Positions 25,879-33,629 of a stretch of 64,000 nucleotides of DNA are shown here, piece by piece. The DNA lies in the NCBI GenBank assembly GCA_964358545.1, contig CAYHQN010000006.1, forward strand, positions 6,278 through 70,277. The letters run 5' to 3'. The notes beneath the pieces are model-generated. The model saw only the letters and a program-made list of their open reading frames with translations, did not search any database and was not told where the DNA came from. Made by a program: the position numbers and the translations under genes. How positions within the stretch are numbered: position 1 is the stretch's first letter; every line of letters begins with the position of its first letter. This DNA is from CAINVV01 sp031432175. GTDB lineage: Bacteria > Bacteroidota > Bacteroidia > Bacteroidales > Prolixibacteraceae.

Positions 25879-26589
25879 GAATGTCTTGTCCAGAAATTTT
25901 TGAAAATTATCTTTGTATTGTTCCCCTATCGGGATGTATATTTTTTCATCGAAGATGATCCTGTTTCTTTCGATCACTTTTACCTGGTTCAGGTTGACAA
26001 TGAAAGATCGGTGCACCCTCATGAACAGGTTTTCGGGTAAGACGGATTCAATATTTTTCATTCTCATCAAAGTTGTCAATGGCTTCTCCTTGATCTGATG
26101 GATGATGATGTATTCGTTAGATCCTTCAATGTATTTAATATCAGCCAGGAAGACGCGAATCAGTCTGTGTTCTGCCTTTATGAAGATGTAATCCGTTGCG
26201 GCTTGCACTACCTCCGCAGGTTTGGTGTTTACATCAAACCAAGCTTTCGCTTTGTTGGCTGATTTTAAAAACAAGGCATAACTGATGGGTTTCAGGAGAT
26301 AGTCAATGGCATCAACCTGAAATCCTTCTATGGCGTACTCGCCGTGAGCGGTAGTGAATATGACAGGTATTTTTCTGTCAAGCGACTTAACAAAATCCAG
26401 ACCGTTCAGATCGGGCATGTTGATGTCGACAAAAAGCAGATCAATATCTCCTTCCCTTATGAAACGCAAGGCTTCAAACGCGCTGGAACAGAGTGCGATG
26501 GTTTCAAGAAAAGGCGTTTTTGCAATGTATCCACCGATTTGTTTTAATGCCAATGGTTCATCGTCTATGGCTATACATCTGATTTTCAT
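25870..26589 (-). CDS. LytTR-family response regulator
   Basis: A 239-residue regulator. Receiver domain at 1-120 with acidic pocket Asp9-Asp10, phospho-acceptor Asp55 in LLFVDINMPD, Thr in FTTAHG and Lys in LLKPIS. LytTR DNA-binding domain at about 140-239 (KYIEGSNEYIIIH, MRVHRSFIVNLNQV). It follows the LytS-type kinase with a 30-nt gap and precedes the PqqD-like gene, so it is the natural candidate to control the cluster downstream. Confidence 0.93.
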   Translation of the reverse strand: MKIRCIAIDDEPLALKQIGGYIAKTPFLETIALCSSAFEALRFIREGDIDLLFVDINMPDLNGLDFVKSLDRKIPVIFTTAHGEYAIEGFQVDAIDYLLKPISYALFLKSANKAKAWFDVNTKPAEVVQAATDYIFIKAEHRLIRVFLADIKYIEGSNEYIIIHQIKEKPLTTLMRMKNIESVLPENLFMRVHRSFIVNLNQVKVIERNRIIFDEKIYIPIGEQYKDNFQKFLDKTFYI

Positions 26590-26619
26590 AATGATATATC
26601 TTAATGTTGGACTTTTCTA

Positions 26620-27735
26620 TCATTCAATGGGTATGCTTAAATTGACTTGGTATTCAGTTTCAGTCTCCTTCACCTCGTAAATGAAATTGTTGCCGAAATG
26701 AAGTTCCAGACTCTTTTTAACATTGGCTATTCCTATGCCGGAATATCGTTTTTCCGAATTGGGGGCCTTGGAATGTTTGCTGTTTTCTATAACGCAATTT
26801 AACATATTGTCAGTAATTCCTATGCTGAATAAAACGAAAGAATCCTTTTGGTAACTCACTCCATGTTTAAATGCATTTTCCAGCAATGAGATAAAAAGCA
26901 TAGGAGGAATTAGCAGGTCGGGTATTCCCTCAGGCACTTCCAGCGTAACTTTTACATGTTTGGAAAAGCGTAGTTGCATCAGTGAAATGTAGCTTTCGAT
27001 GAAGCCTATCTCCTTTTTCAGGCTTGTATGTCCCTGTGATGTTTCATAAAGTAGATACCGCATCATGGTGGAGAGCCGAATAACAGCATCTTTGGCATCT
27101 TCGGTATTCAGATCTATGAGCGAATGGATGTTGTTGAGTGTATTCATGAAGAAATGCGGACTAACCTGATGGCGCAGAAAGGCAAGTTCTATCTTAAGTT
27201 GTTCCTTTTCAAGATCTTTCTGTCGATCATCTGCGATCAGCCATTGTCCGATTACTTTAAAGGTTGTGCTACTTCCGACTACCAGAAATGAGATGATCAA
27301 ATTGGCTATGATCACCAGCGACATGGAGTTATAATCTGTAACACGTTCGGGTTTGAAGCCGAGGGGAGCAGGCATGCCCGAGCTTAATTCCATAGGAATA
27401 CCTGAACCAAGGTTCATTGGCGGCATCATCAGGGGGGCAGAGAAGAGAAGGGAATTTAAAAACTGTCCGGCTACCGAAACAAATATAATCATTGAAATAG
27501 CCGAAAAAATATAGGGTTTGTACTTTTTAGTGATCAGGTATTTCGGAATGAGGAGCAAAATATTTATCAGGAAAACCACAAAAAAACCAAAAATGCGCAA
27601 CCAATCGGAGAGCAATTCTTTCCAATCAAGCGTAGCATAGCCCCATTGATTGAAAAATGGAATGGAAAATATTCCAATCCAGATTATACCAAAAAGCAGA
27701 AACTCTATAACCTCAATTTTGATTGATTTGTTCAT
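26620..27735 (-). CDS. LytS/YehU-type membrane sensor histidine kinase
   Basis: A 371-residue kinase when started at the ATG at 27735; a longer frame opens at 27795, but an exact -7 box (TATCTTTG, 27771-27764) lies inside that extension, which favours the shorter start. About four transmembrane segments occupy residues 10-160, then the His_kinase domain with the phospho-acceptor His194 in VSPHFFMNTLNNIHSL, and a HATPase domain with ENAFKHG near 290 and GIGIANVK near 340. It is followed closely by its LytTR partner. The input signal is unknown; a Met/Pro-rich loop (about 100-125) is exposed between membrane segments. Confidence 0.92.
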   Translation of the reverse strand: MNKSIKIEVIEFLLFGIIWIGIFSIPFFNQWGYATLDWKELLSDWLRIFGFFVVFLINILLLIPKYLITKKYKPYIFSAISMIIFVSVAGQFLNSLLFSAPLMMPPMNLGSGIPMELSSGMPAPLGFKPERVTDYNSMSLVIIANLIISFLVVGSSTTFKVIGQWLIADDRQKDLEKEQLKIELAFLRHQVSPHFFMNTLNNIHSLIDLNTEDAKDAVIRLSTMMRYLLYETSQGHTSLKKEIGFIESYISLMQLRFSKHVKVTLEVPEGIPDLLIPPMLFISLLENAFKHGVSYQKDSFVLFSIGITDNMLNCVIENSKHSKAPNSEKRYSGIGIANVKKSLELHFGNNFIYEVKETETEYQVNLSIPIE

Positions 27736-27763
27736 CTCAATTTGAATCCTTCCAATTTTCATC

Positions 27764-27792
27764 CAAAGATAGCACTCCACCAAGAGATAAAG
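27764..27792 (-). promoter_or_regulatory. Putative promoter of the kinase-regulator-PqqD cluster
   Basis: An exact TAnnTTTG -7 box (TATCTTTG at 27771-27764, minus strand) with a weak TTTA -33 element 17 nt upstream. Its position shows that this cluster can be transcribed separately from the leucine/mevalonate operon ending at 27850. Confidence 0.45.
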
Positions 27793-27849
27793 CATAAAAT
27801 CAGTAAAATGCTAAATCTCATCAATGAAAAGCTCTTTTTAGACCGGTAT

Positions 27850-28050
27850 TCATTGAAGTTTCACCATCTCTTTCAGACAATCCCTGCACAGGCAATCCTC
27901 ATATTGGCATGCCAGGTAATCCAGCATCTTGTCTGTTATCTCCACCTCAAAGCAATGACAATTTGATGTTCCTGTGCAGATATGGTTTTTGTTGCAACGC
28001 TCACAAGCCTTGGGTTCATATTTTGAAAGTAACGGGTAAGGATTAGCCAT
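27850..28050 (-). CDS. Cysteine-rich CWC-type small protein
   Basis: A 66-residue protein with eight cysteines in paired spacing (CERC, C-x5-C then CHC, then CQYEDC and CRDC), like the Cysteine-rich_CWC family, here with His in place of Trp in the CHC centre. It looks metal-binding (Zn or Fe-S). It starts 5 nt after the flavin reductase and is the last gene of the leucine/mevalonate operon. Function unknown. Confidence 0.8.
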   Translation of the reverse strand: MANPYPLLSKYEPKACERCNKNHICTGTSNCHCFEVEITDKMLDYLACQYEDCLCRDCLKEMVKLQ

Positions 28051-28055
28051 AAGGG

Positions 28056-28712
28056 TTAGAAAAACACCTCTGTTCGTATATTTTCAGGACTGATTCCTTC
28101 CAGCTCCAGGTATCCCGAAACTTCATTCACCATCCCGGAATTTCCACAGATGTAATAGATCGAATCTTTCCGAACACCTTTCTCTTTGAGATACTTTGTA
28201 ACCCGACCTGAGAAATAGATACCAAGTTCCTGCGAGGTACAAGCCTTGTAACTATTAGTAGGATAATCAGTTGCATTATATGCTTCGAAGTCGTCTTTTA
28301 TCCCGTGAATCACTTCACAATCAAGTTCAGGATTGGATAAGACCATGCTGTGGAAGGGTGAGATGCCGGTACCGGTAGCCACAAATGTAAAATGGTTGTC
28401 CTGGATTAATTCACGATCCCTCAATACAAAGAATCCGAAAGGACCTGAGATTTCCACTTTTGTCCCAATTTTAAGGTATTTGAGTTCTTTCGAGATCTTA
28501 CCATCAGTCACTTCCTTGATAAGCAGGTCAATATAGGAGGCACCTTCTGCACTGTAAATGGAATATTCACGGGCCATGTTTTCTCCTGGAATATTCAGGA
28601 CGAGATACTGCCCGGCCTTGAATTCAAAATTGTTTTTTTCAAGCCTGACAATATAGGTCGATTCAGTTAAATTTATAATATCCAGTATTTTACTGTGGGC
28701 AATTTTTTTCAT
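28056..28712 (-). CDS. FAD-dependent ferredoxin-NADP+ reductase-like oxidoreductase
   Basis: A 218-residue flavoprotein with the ferredoxin-reductase fold: FKAGQYLVLNIPG and REYSIYSA (FAD-binding RxYS), then FVATGTGISPFHSM (NADP-binding GTG-S/P) and YYICGNSGMVNEV near the C-terminus, ending in EVFF as typical of the group. A longer frame from 28820 would overlap lipA by 26 nt; I prefer the ATG at 28712 because conserved sequence starts there. As part of the operon it could deliver electrons from NAD(P)H to a Fe-S partner, perhaps for LipA, which needs reduced ferredoxin or flavodoxin; this is inference. Confidence 0.85.
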   Translation of the reverse strand: MKKIAHSKILDIINLTESTYIVRLEKNNFEFKAGQYLVLNIPGENMAREYSIYSAEGASYIDLLIKEVTDGKISKELKYLKIGTKVEISGPFGFFVLRDRELIQDNHFTFVATGTGISPFHSMVLSNPELDCEVIHGIKDDFEAYNATDYPTNSYKACTSQELGIYFSGRVTKYLKEKGVRKDSIYYICGNSGMVNEVSGYLELEGISPENIRTEVFF

Positions 28713-28794
28713 GCGTGAATAATAGGAATTTTTTTTGTGACGCAATTTTGTTGATTGGGCCACTGAATATTGGTTCTGATGCATTTTATAAATA

Positions 28795-29649
28795 TTAAGC
28801 GTTAATATGTCTTTCAGCATGATAGGAAGAACGAACCAGGGGGCTGCTTTCTACCATGCTGAATCCCTTCGTAAGAGCAGCCTCCCGGTATTTGATAAAT
28901 ATTCCCGGTTTTATATACTCCACCATCCGCAGGTGATGTGAGGAGGGTTGCAGATACTGTCCGATGGTCAATACCCGACAGCCGGCATGAAGAAGATCAT
29001 CCATTGTTTCGAACACCTCCTCTTCAGTTTCACCCAATCCAACCATGATGCCTGATTTGGGGACTATCCCTGATATCGCTATGATTTCCAGAACCTTCAG
29101 GCTCCTGTCATATCTGGCTATATCCCTTACTTTTGGGGTAAGCCTTCTGACAGTTTCCATGTTGTGGGAGATGACTTCAGGTTTGGCATCAACAATCTTG
29201 TTGATTAACCCTGCATTGGCGTAAAAATCCGGGATCAGGGTTTCCATGGTAATGCCCGGATTTATCTTCTTGATTGTTTTAATTGTCAATGCCCAAAAAT
29301 CGGCCCCTCCATCCGGAAGATCATCGCGCGTAACCGAGGTGATCACACAATGCCTGATCTTAAGCGCCTGAATAGTTTCGGCCAGCCGAAGCGGTTCGTC
29401 CATGTCGACGGGATCCGGGATCATATTCTTAACATCGCAGAACCGGCAGTTTCGGGTGCATTTTTCACCCAGGATCATGAAACTGGCTGTCGATGCCCCC
29501 CAGCACTCTGCCTTATTCGGACAATTACCGCTCACGCAAATGGTGTTTAACTGCTGTTTGGCCGCCAGGTTCTTCAGGATGATATAATCTTTCCCCGAAG
29601 GGAGCGGGGTTTTCATCCAGTCGGGAAGTCTGCGAATTGGAATGGTCAT
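28795..29649 (-). CDS. lipA: Lipoyl synthase
   Basis: A 284-residue radical SAM enzyme that inserts two sulfurs into octanoyl groups on E2 and GcvH proteins. Both Fe-S motifs are visible: the auxiliary cluster cysteines Cys38, Cys43 and Cys49 (CVSGNCPNKAEC) and the radical SAM CxxxCxxC at Cys64, Cys68 and Cys71 (CTRNCRFC). The C-terminal RSSYHA supplies the conserved serine. It is in the middle of a leucine-catabolism and isoprenoid operon, 7 nt after the prenyltransferase. Branched-chain 2-oxoacid dehydrogenase, which makes isovaleryl-CoA from leucine, requires lipoate, which gives a reason for this placement. Confidence 0.95.
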   Translation of the reverse strand: MTIPIRRLPDWMKTPLPSGKDYIILKNLAAKQQLNTICVSGNCPNKAECWGASTASFMILGEKCTRNCRFCDVKNMIPDPVDMDEPLRLAETIQALKIRHCVITSVTRDDLPDGGADFWALTIKTIKKINPGITMETLIPDFYANAGLINKIVDAKPEVISHNMETVRRLTPKVRDIARYDRSLKVLEIIAISGIVPKSGIMVGLGETEEEVFETMDDLLHAGCRVLTIGQYLQPSSHHLRMVEYIKPGIFIKYREAALTKGFSMVESSPLVRSSYHAERHINA

Positions 29650-29655
29650 GAAGGA

Positions 29656-30594
29656 CTAAAAAAGTGTAATAAAAATTGCCAGGGCGAGCAGTGCATCAGT
29701 CAGCAGAACAGTAACTATGTTGGCACCCAGTGCCGGAATCAGTTTGTCGACGTTGTTGTAGAACTTCAACGTTGTTTTTGTGGCAATGAAAATGACAGGC
29801 AGAGGTAGCAGTCCAAGATAGAGCCAATAGGAGGAAACACCTGCCAAAGGCAGTATCAGGATAATGAGAAAAGTGGTAACGACTCCAGCCGCATAGACAA
29901 ATGCTGCATTTTTATACCCAAGTTTGATGACCAAATGTTTTCTTCCACCTTGCTTGTCTGCTTCAGAATCAGGAAATTGGTTGAGCAATAGAAGCAAAGC
30001 AGTTAAAATGCCCGGGGGAATAGAGACCATGATTACCTCAAGTGGGAGCAGTGTAGCCAAAGGTTGAGCAGGGGTGGCAGTGAGTGCAATGAAAGTACCC
30101 AATACAACAAGAGTTCCGAGCGTTAATCCCGAAAACAGCTCTCCCAACATTAATTTAGTGAGTAGCGGAGTATAATATACAATGGAAAATGCTCCTGTCA
30201 ATATGATGACAAACAGGGCCCAATGCGCCACAATCCCAAAGTAAACTCCAATTAATCCTGCAATTAGAAGTGTGGCTATTGCAGCTATTAGGACTGACGA
30301 CGGTTTAGTAAATCCGGAGTTCATCATTCCGCTTCCTCCGCTAAATGGGGTTCTTTTCGTGTTTTTATCGATCCCGGTAAGGTGGTCCGAGTATTCGTTG
30401 AAAAGATTGACTGAAGCATGTGCCATGACCGTTCCGAAAATGACCAGCGCCGCATCAACCCAACGGATGGAATGGCCTGCAGGTAAATATTTATAGGCAA
30501 GAGAGATGCCGATAAGAACAAGGAGTACGGCCAGGACTAAAAAATTGGCCCTGATCTGATTAAGCCAAACCACTAATTTATTTGGTTGTTCCAT
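29656..30594 (-). CDS. UbiA-family prenyltransferase (MenA-like)
   Basis: A 312-residue integral membrane prenyltransferase with about eight or nine hydrophobic helices. The first Asp-rich motif NEYSDHLTGID is at 66-76 and the second, NQFPDSEADKQGGRK, near 205-220; the first has the form seen in 1,4-dihydroxy-2-naphthoate prenyltransferases. It would transfer a polyprenyl chain to an aromatic acceptor, plausibly in menaquinone synthesis. It sits directly downstream of the mevalonate genes, which supply the prenyl substrate. The acceptor is not proven, and Bacteroidota carry several UbiA paralogues. Confidence 0.85.
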   Translation of the reverse strand: MEQPNKLVVWLNQIRANFLVLAVLLVLIGISLAYKYLPAGHSIRWVDAALVIFGTVMAHASVNLFNEYSDHLTGIDKNTKRTPFSGGSGMMNSGFTKPSSVLIAAIATLLIAGLIGVYFGIVAHWALFVIILTGAFSIVYYTPLLTKLMLGELFSGLTLGTLVVLGTFIALTATPAQPLATLLPLEVIMVSIPPGILTALLLLLNQFPDSEADKQGGRKHLVIKLGYKNAAFVYAAGVVTTFLIILILPLAGVSSYWLYLGLLPLPVIFIATKTTLKFYNNVDKLIPALGANIVTVLLTDALLALAIFITLF

Positions 30595-30655
30595 GATAGT
30601 TGAAAGTTAAGGGTAAAACAATTATTTCTTTTGGATGATACATGATCCTTTCCTT

Positions 30656-31561
30656 TTAAACGATAGTATAATCAAGATGATTCAATTTTAAGTAGTTTTC
30701 AGCTTTTAAGCGGTTGGGGGAAAAGGCAAGAAAGTATCCCCCGCCTCCTGATCCACAAAGTTTTAAATATAAATCTCCGCTCTCAATCCCATACGAAAAA
30801 TATTTTCTCATGGTGTCCGGAATCATTCTTTCGAAGTGTGAAAGTTGAAATTGGGAATATCTGGCAAGTTGGGTCGCAAAAGAACCAAAATCGTTGGCTA
30901 TCAACGAACCAATTGTCTGGTTAATTATGGGGATATATTCTTTGTCGATTATTTCGCGAAATTCAGGCTGATGGTAGTTTTTCGTGAATTGGGTGACCAG
31001 GTCGCTGGTATTTCCTGTTGAATGGGAGTTGATCAGAAACAAAGAAAAGGTGTTGAAAAACGTTGACAGATCCGGCATTTTAACCGTAGCGTTTTTGTTT
31101 TCAATGAGTAAGGCTCTTTTGAGCAGAGAGGTAAGTGGATCTATCCCGGAGCTTATTCCGTGGAAACAAGCTTCAATTTCAGCAAGATAAGATTGGATTT
31201 TCTGATAATCATTGAGTGAGTTATCTGTAGCATACCTGTTGTACAATGCAGCCGTAAGCGCACCGGAACTACCCAATCCGGACCCGGAAGGAATAGATGA
31301 GTCGAAGTATAATCCCTGGTTTACCTCTTCCTGAAATTGATCCAGCCTGATAAAGCTGAATTTATTGCTGTTTAATATAAAATAGCGAAGCAAATTTTTT
31401 AATGATGTATTTGACCTGGCTTCCTCTGTTTTCAGCTTGCCAGCCTGACGATCTATCATCCTGAGCCGACCTGAGAAGCGGGAGTAGGGCATAGAGAGTG
31501 CCTTTGAATTCAACAGAATCCCATACTCTCCAAACAGTAATATTTTTGCCGGAAATTCCAT
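30656..31561 (-). CDS. mvk: Mevalonate kinase (GHMP kinase)
   Basis: A 301-residue GHMP kinase predicted to phosphorylate mevalonate. Motif 1 is AKILLFGEYGIL at 5-16, the ATP loop is GSGLGSSGALT (93-103), the IDPL segment near 145 provides the catalytic Asp region, and the C-terminal glycine motif GSGGGGYFLAF is near 268. The FGEYGIL form of motif 1 is typical of mevalonate kinases. It begins 1 nt after the mvaD stop and is followed by a 61-nt gap to the prenyltransferase. The other GHMP kinase in this operon (32697-33629) is a better candidate for the second phosphorylation. Confidence 0.85.
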   Translation of the reverse strand: MEFPAKILLFGEYGILLNSKALSMPYSRFSGRLRMIDRQAGKLKTEEARSNTSLKNLLRYFILNSNKFSFIRLDQFQEEVNQGLYFDSSIPSGSGLGSSGALTAALYNRYATDNSLNDYQKIQSYLAEIEACFHGISSGIDPLTSLLKRALLIENKNATVKMPDLSTFFNTFSLFLINSHSTGNTSDLVTQFTKNYHQPEFREIIDKEYIPIINQTIGSLIANDFGSFATQLARYSQFQLSHFERMIPDTMRKYFSYGIESGDLYLKLCGSGGGGYFLAFSPNRLKAENYLKLNHLDYTIV

Positions 31562-31562
31562 C

Positions 31563-32669
31563 TCAGATTACAAATTCAGGGGTTAGTAACTTCGGTCCAT
31601 TCCCGATTTTGTCATCAATCCATTGTCCGTTTTCACAGTACCTCATCAGCTTATCCTTAACCAGCTGAAGCACCATCTCCCGCTGTTCTTCAAAATAGAT
31701 CAGGTGAACATTTGGACCTGCATCAATGGTGAAAAAGAGGTCAAGTCCGGTTGATTCCCTGAATTTTTTAATTTCTTCTATGATTTGCAGCGTATTTGGT
31801 TGGAGCAAGATTGCGCCTGCCGGGGAGGTCATTAACAAAGCATGTAGCGAAAGGGCTTCATTTTCCGCTATTTTAGCAATCATGTGGTAATTAGCCTCAG
31901 AAATCGATTTTATAAATTCGTTTAAATTACTGTTGGCCTGATTTTTCCTTCCTTCCCGGTAGGGATGAGCCGCCATCATCGCGTGCCCTAAACTACTTGA
32001 CACCTGTTTTTCTTTGGAATTGACAATCAGGATAGCATCTCTTGTCTGCTTTAGTCTGCTGGGCCCGTGCAAAGGGAATGGAGAAGCATACTCATCGGAT
32101 GAGCCTTCAATGGAGGCTATTGCTCCCCAAGTGACGATACCACCATATAAAGAGCGGGTTGCACTTCCCGAACCGATCCGGGCAATGGCAGATGCCCTGC
32201 GGAAGAAATCCTCGTTACCCTGTTTCATTTTGGCAACAATTTGTTCCATGCTAACCAGACAGAGCGCCACTGCTGCCATGGAAGAAGCGGATGAGGCAAT
32301 ACCTGCAGAGTGGGGAAAATTATTTTCACTGTGAAAGATCAATTTATAATCAGACAGAAATGGCATTTCTGTCTGTAAATGACTGAGTAGCTGATCTATT
32401 TTTTCCCCAAATTTTTGATTTAACGCTCCATGGAAATAATATTTCATCCCTATCGCCGAATCCGCTTTGTCTTTTTTGCGGATGGACAAAAATGTTGTGG
32501 TGAATGAGTTTTCCAGGGTAATACTTAAAGATCCGTTTTCAGGAAGCTGATTAGCCCTTTTGCCCCAATATTTGATCAGGGCAATATTGGCGGGAGCTCT
32601 CCAGCCTATTTTGATACTCTTTTCATCCATTTGTACAATATTCTTACTCGTGATCCCATCCATATTCAT
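31563..32669 (-). CDS. mvaD: Diphosphomevalonate decarboxylase
   Basis: About 368 residues, GHMP superfamily. It converts mevalonate 5-diphosphate to IPP with ATP. Diagnostic features are APANIALIKYWGKR near residue 45, FPHSAGIASSASS near 125, GSGSATRSLYGG near 170 and the catalytic-Asp segment TIDAGPNVHL near 310. The frame has a TTG at 32672; the ATG at 32669 is used here, and a later ATG (MDEKSIKI) is possible. It lies between the GYDIA kinase and mevalonate kinase with very short gaps. Confidence 0.92.
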   Translation of the reverse strand: MNMDGITSKNIVQMDEKSIKIGWRAPANIALIKYWGKRANQLPENGSLSITLENSFTTTFLSIRKKDKADSAIGMKYYFHGALNQKFGEKIDQLLSHLQTEMPFLSDYKLIFHSENNFPHSAGIASSASSMAAVALCLVSMEQIVAKMKQGNEDFFRRASAIARIGSGSATRSLYGGIVTWGAIASIEGSSDEYASPFPLHGPSRLKQTRDAILIVNSKEKQVSSSLGHAMMAAHPYREGRKNQANSNLNEFIKSISEANYHMIAKIAENEALSLHALLMTSPAGAILLQPNTLQIIEEIKKFRESTGLDLFFTIDAGPNVHLIYFEEQREMVLQLVKDKLMRYCENGQWIDDKIGNGPKLLTPEFVI

Positions 32670-32696
32670 CAATTGTTAAAGTGCCGATTGGTTGAA

Positions 32697-33629
32697 TTAG
32701 CTTGCCAAAACAATTTCGCCATATTTAAATATTGTTTGCAAGTTTTTATTGTTGAAGTAGTTGCGAATATATTCCTCTGATTGGTCCGATGCAACAAGCA
32801 TGAAATCGCCTCCCCAGGCCCCGAGTGATTTCAGTGACCCTTTAAAATCATCGAAGTACAAAGACTTGACTGGTTCCTTGCGGATGATCCAGCCGATATA
32901 TTCCTCATGCAGTTCCATCAGCCATCGAAAAGTCTCCAGATTTTGTGCATTCTCCAACCCTGACGTCAATTCAGAGATAGCATGCAGGTCATTTGGAGTG
33001 ACCATCGCAAGATCCAGCCCATTGATACTTTTTTGAGAGTTTTGCTTCCGGTTCAGGTAGACAAAATAGAGCTGCTGGTCAAACAACGGATGAAAATTTG
33101 CTTTTCTGAAGACGGGTCCGGAATCCCTGGTATCATATATAATTGGGAAAGAAGATCTTGCACAGGCGATGTCATAACCTGATCCCTTGAATACCAATTT
33201 GTTCAATTCAAACGGATCACAATCTGCCCAATAAGCGATATTTGAGATCAGGGTACTGCTTGATCCAAAGCCCCATTCTGGAAGGAAATCCATTGCCGAA
33301 ATTACATGGTACTCTTTCGGTGAATCGAGGAAATTGGGATTAAGGGTTTTTGCTTCAGACAGGATGCCGCAAAGTGTAGCCGAAATGTTCGTGGAATTGG
33401 TCTCCATTACCCGGAAACCGGGAAGGAGTATTGTTGAGGTAAACCAAAGGTTATCTTTAACTATTGACTTCCATCGGATCATAGATTTTCCCTCTTTCTC
33501 TTCTACTGTCAGTGACTGGCCATATTTCAGGGGCAAAGCCAGGGACAGCGCGCCCTTCAATACAAGATATTCGCCGGAGACCAATAGTTTGGCGCGTGAT
33601 TCAAATCTTCTTATATCAATGGAGTTCAT
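32697..33629 (-). CDS. GYDIA-type GHMP kinase, candidate phosphomevalonate kinase
   Basis: A 310-residue GHMP-family protein. It has RAKLLVSGEYLVL at the start, an ATP loop of the form GFGSSSTL near 125 and the signature SGYDIACA near 155 that gives the family its informal name. In eukaryote-like phosphomevalonate kinases the corresponding segment is also GYDV/IxxA, and the operon otherwise lacks that activity, so phosphomevalonate kinase is the likely role. The ATG at 33629 overlaps the HMG-CoA reductase stop as ATGA, a sign of translational coupling; the longer frame would start with TTG. Not proven biochemically as far as I can tell from sequence. Confidence 0.82.
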   Translation of the reverse strand: MNSIDIRRFESRAKLLVSGEYLVLKGALSLALPLKYGQSLTVEEKEGKSMIRWKSIVKDNLWFTSTILLPGFRVMETNSTNISATLCGILSEAKTLNPNFLDSPKEYHVISAMDFLPEWGFGSSSTLISNIAYWADCDPFELNKLVFKGSGYDIACARSSFPIIYDTRDSGPVFRKANFHPLFDQQLYFVYLNRKQNSQKSINGLDLAMVTPNDLHAISELTSGLENAQNLETFRWLMELHEEYIGWIIRKEPVKSLYFDDFKGSLKSLGAWGGDFMLVASDQSEEYIRNYFNNKNLQTIFKYGEIVLAS

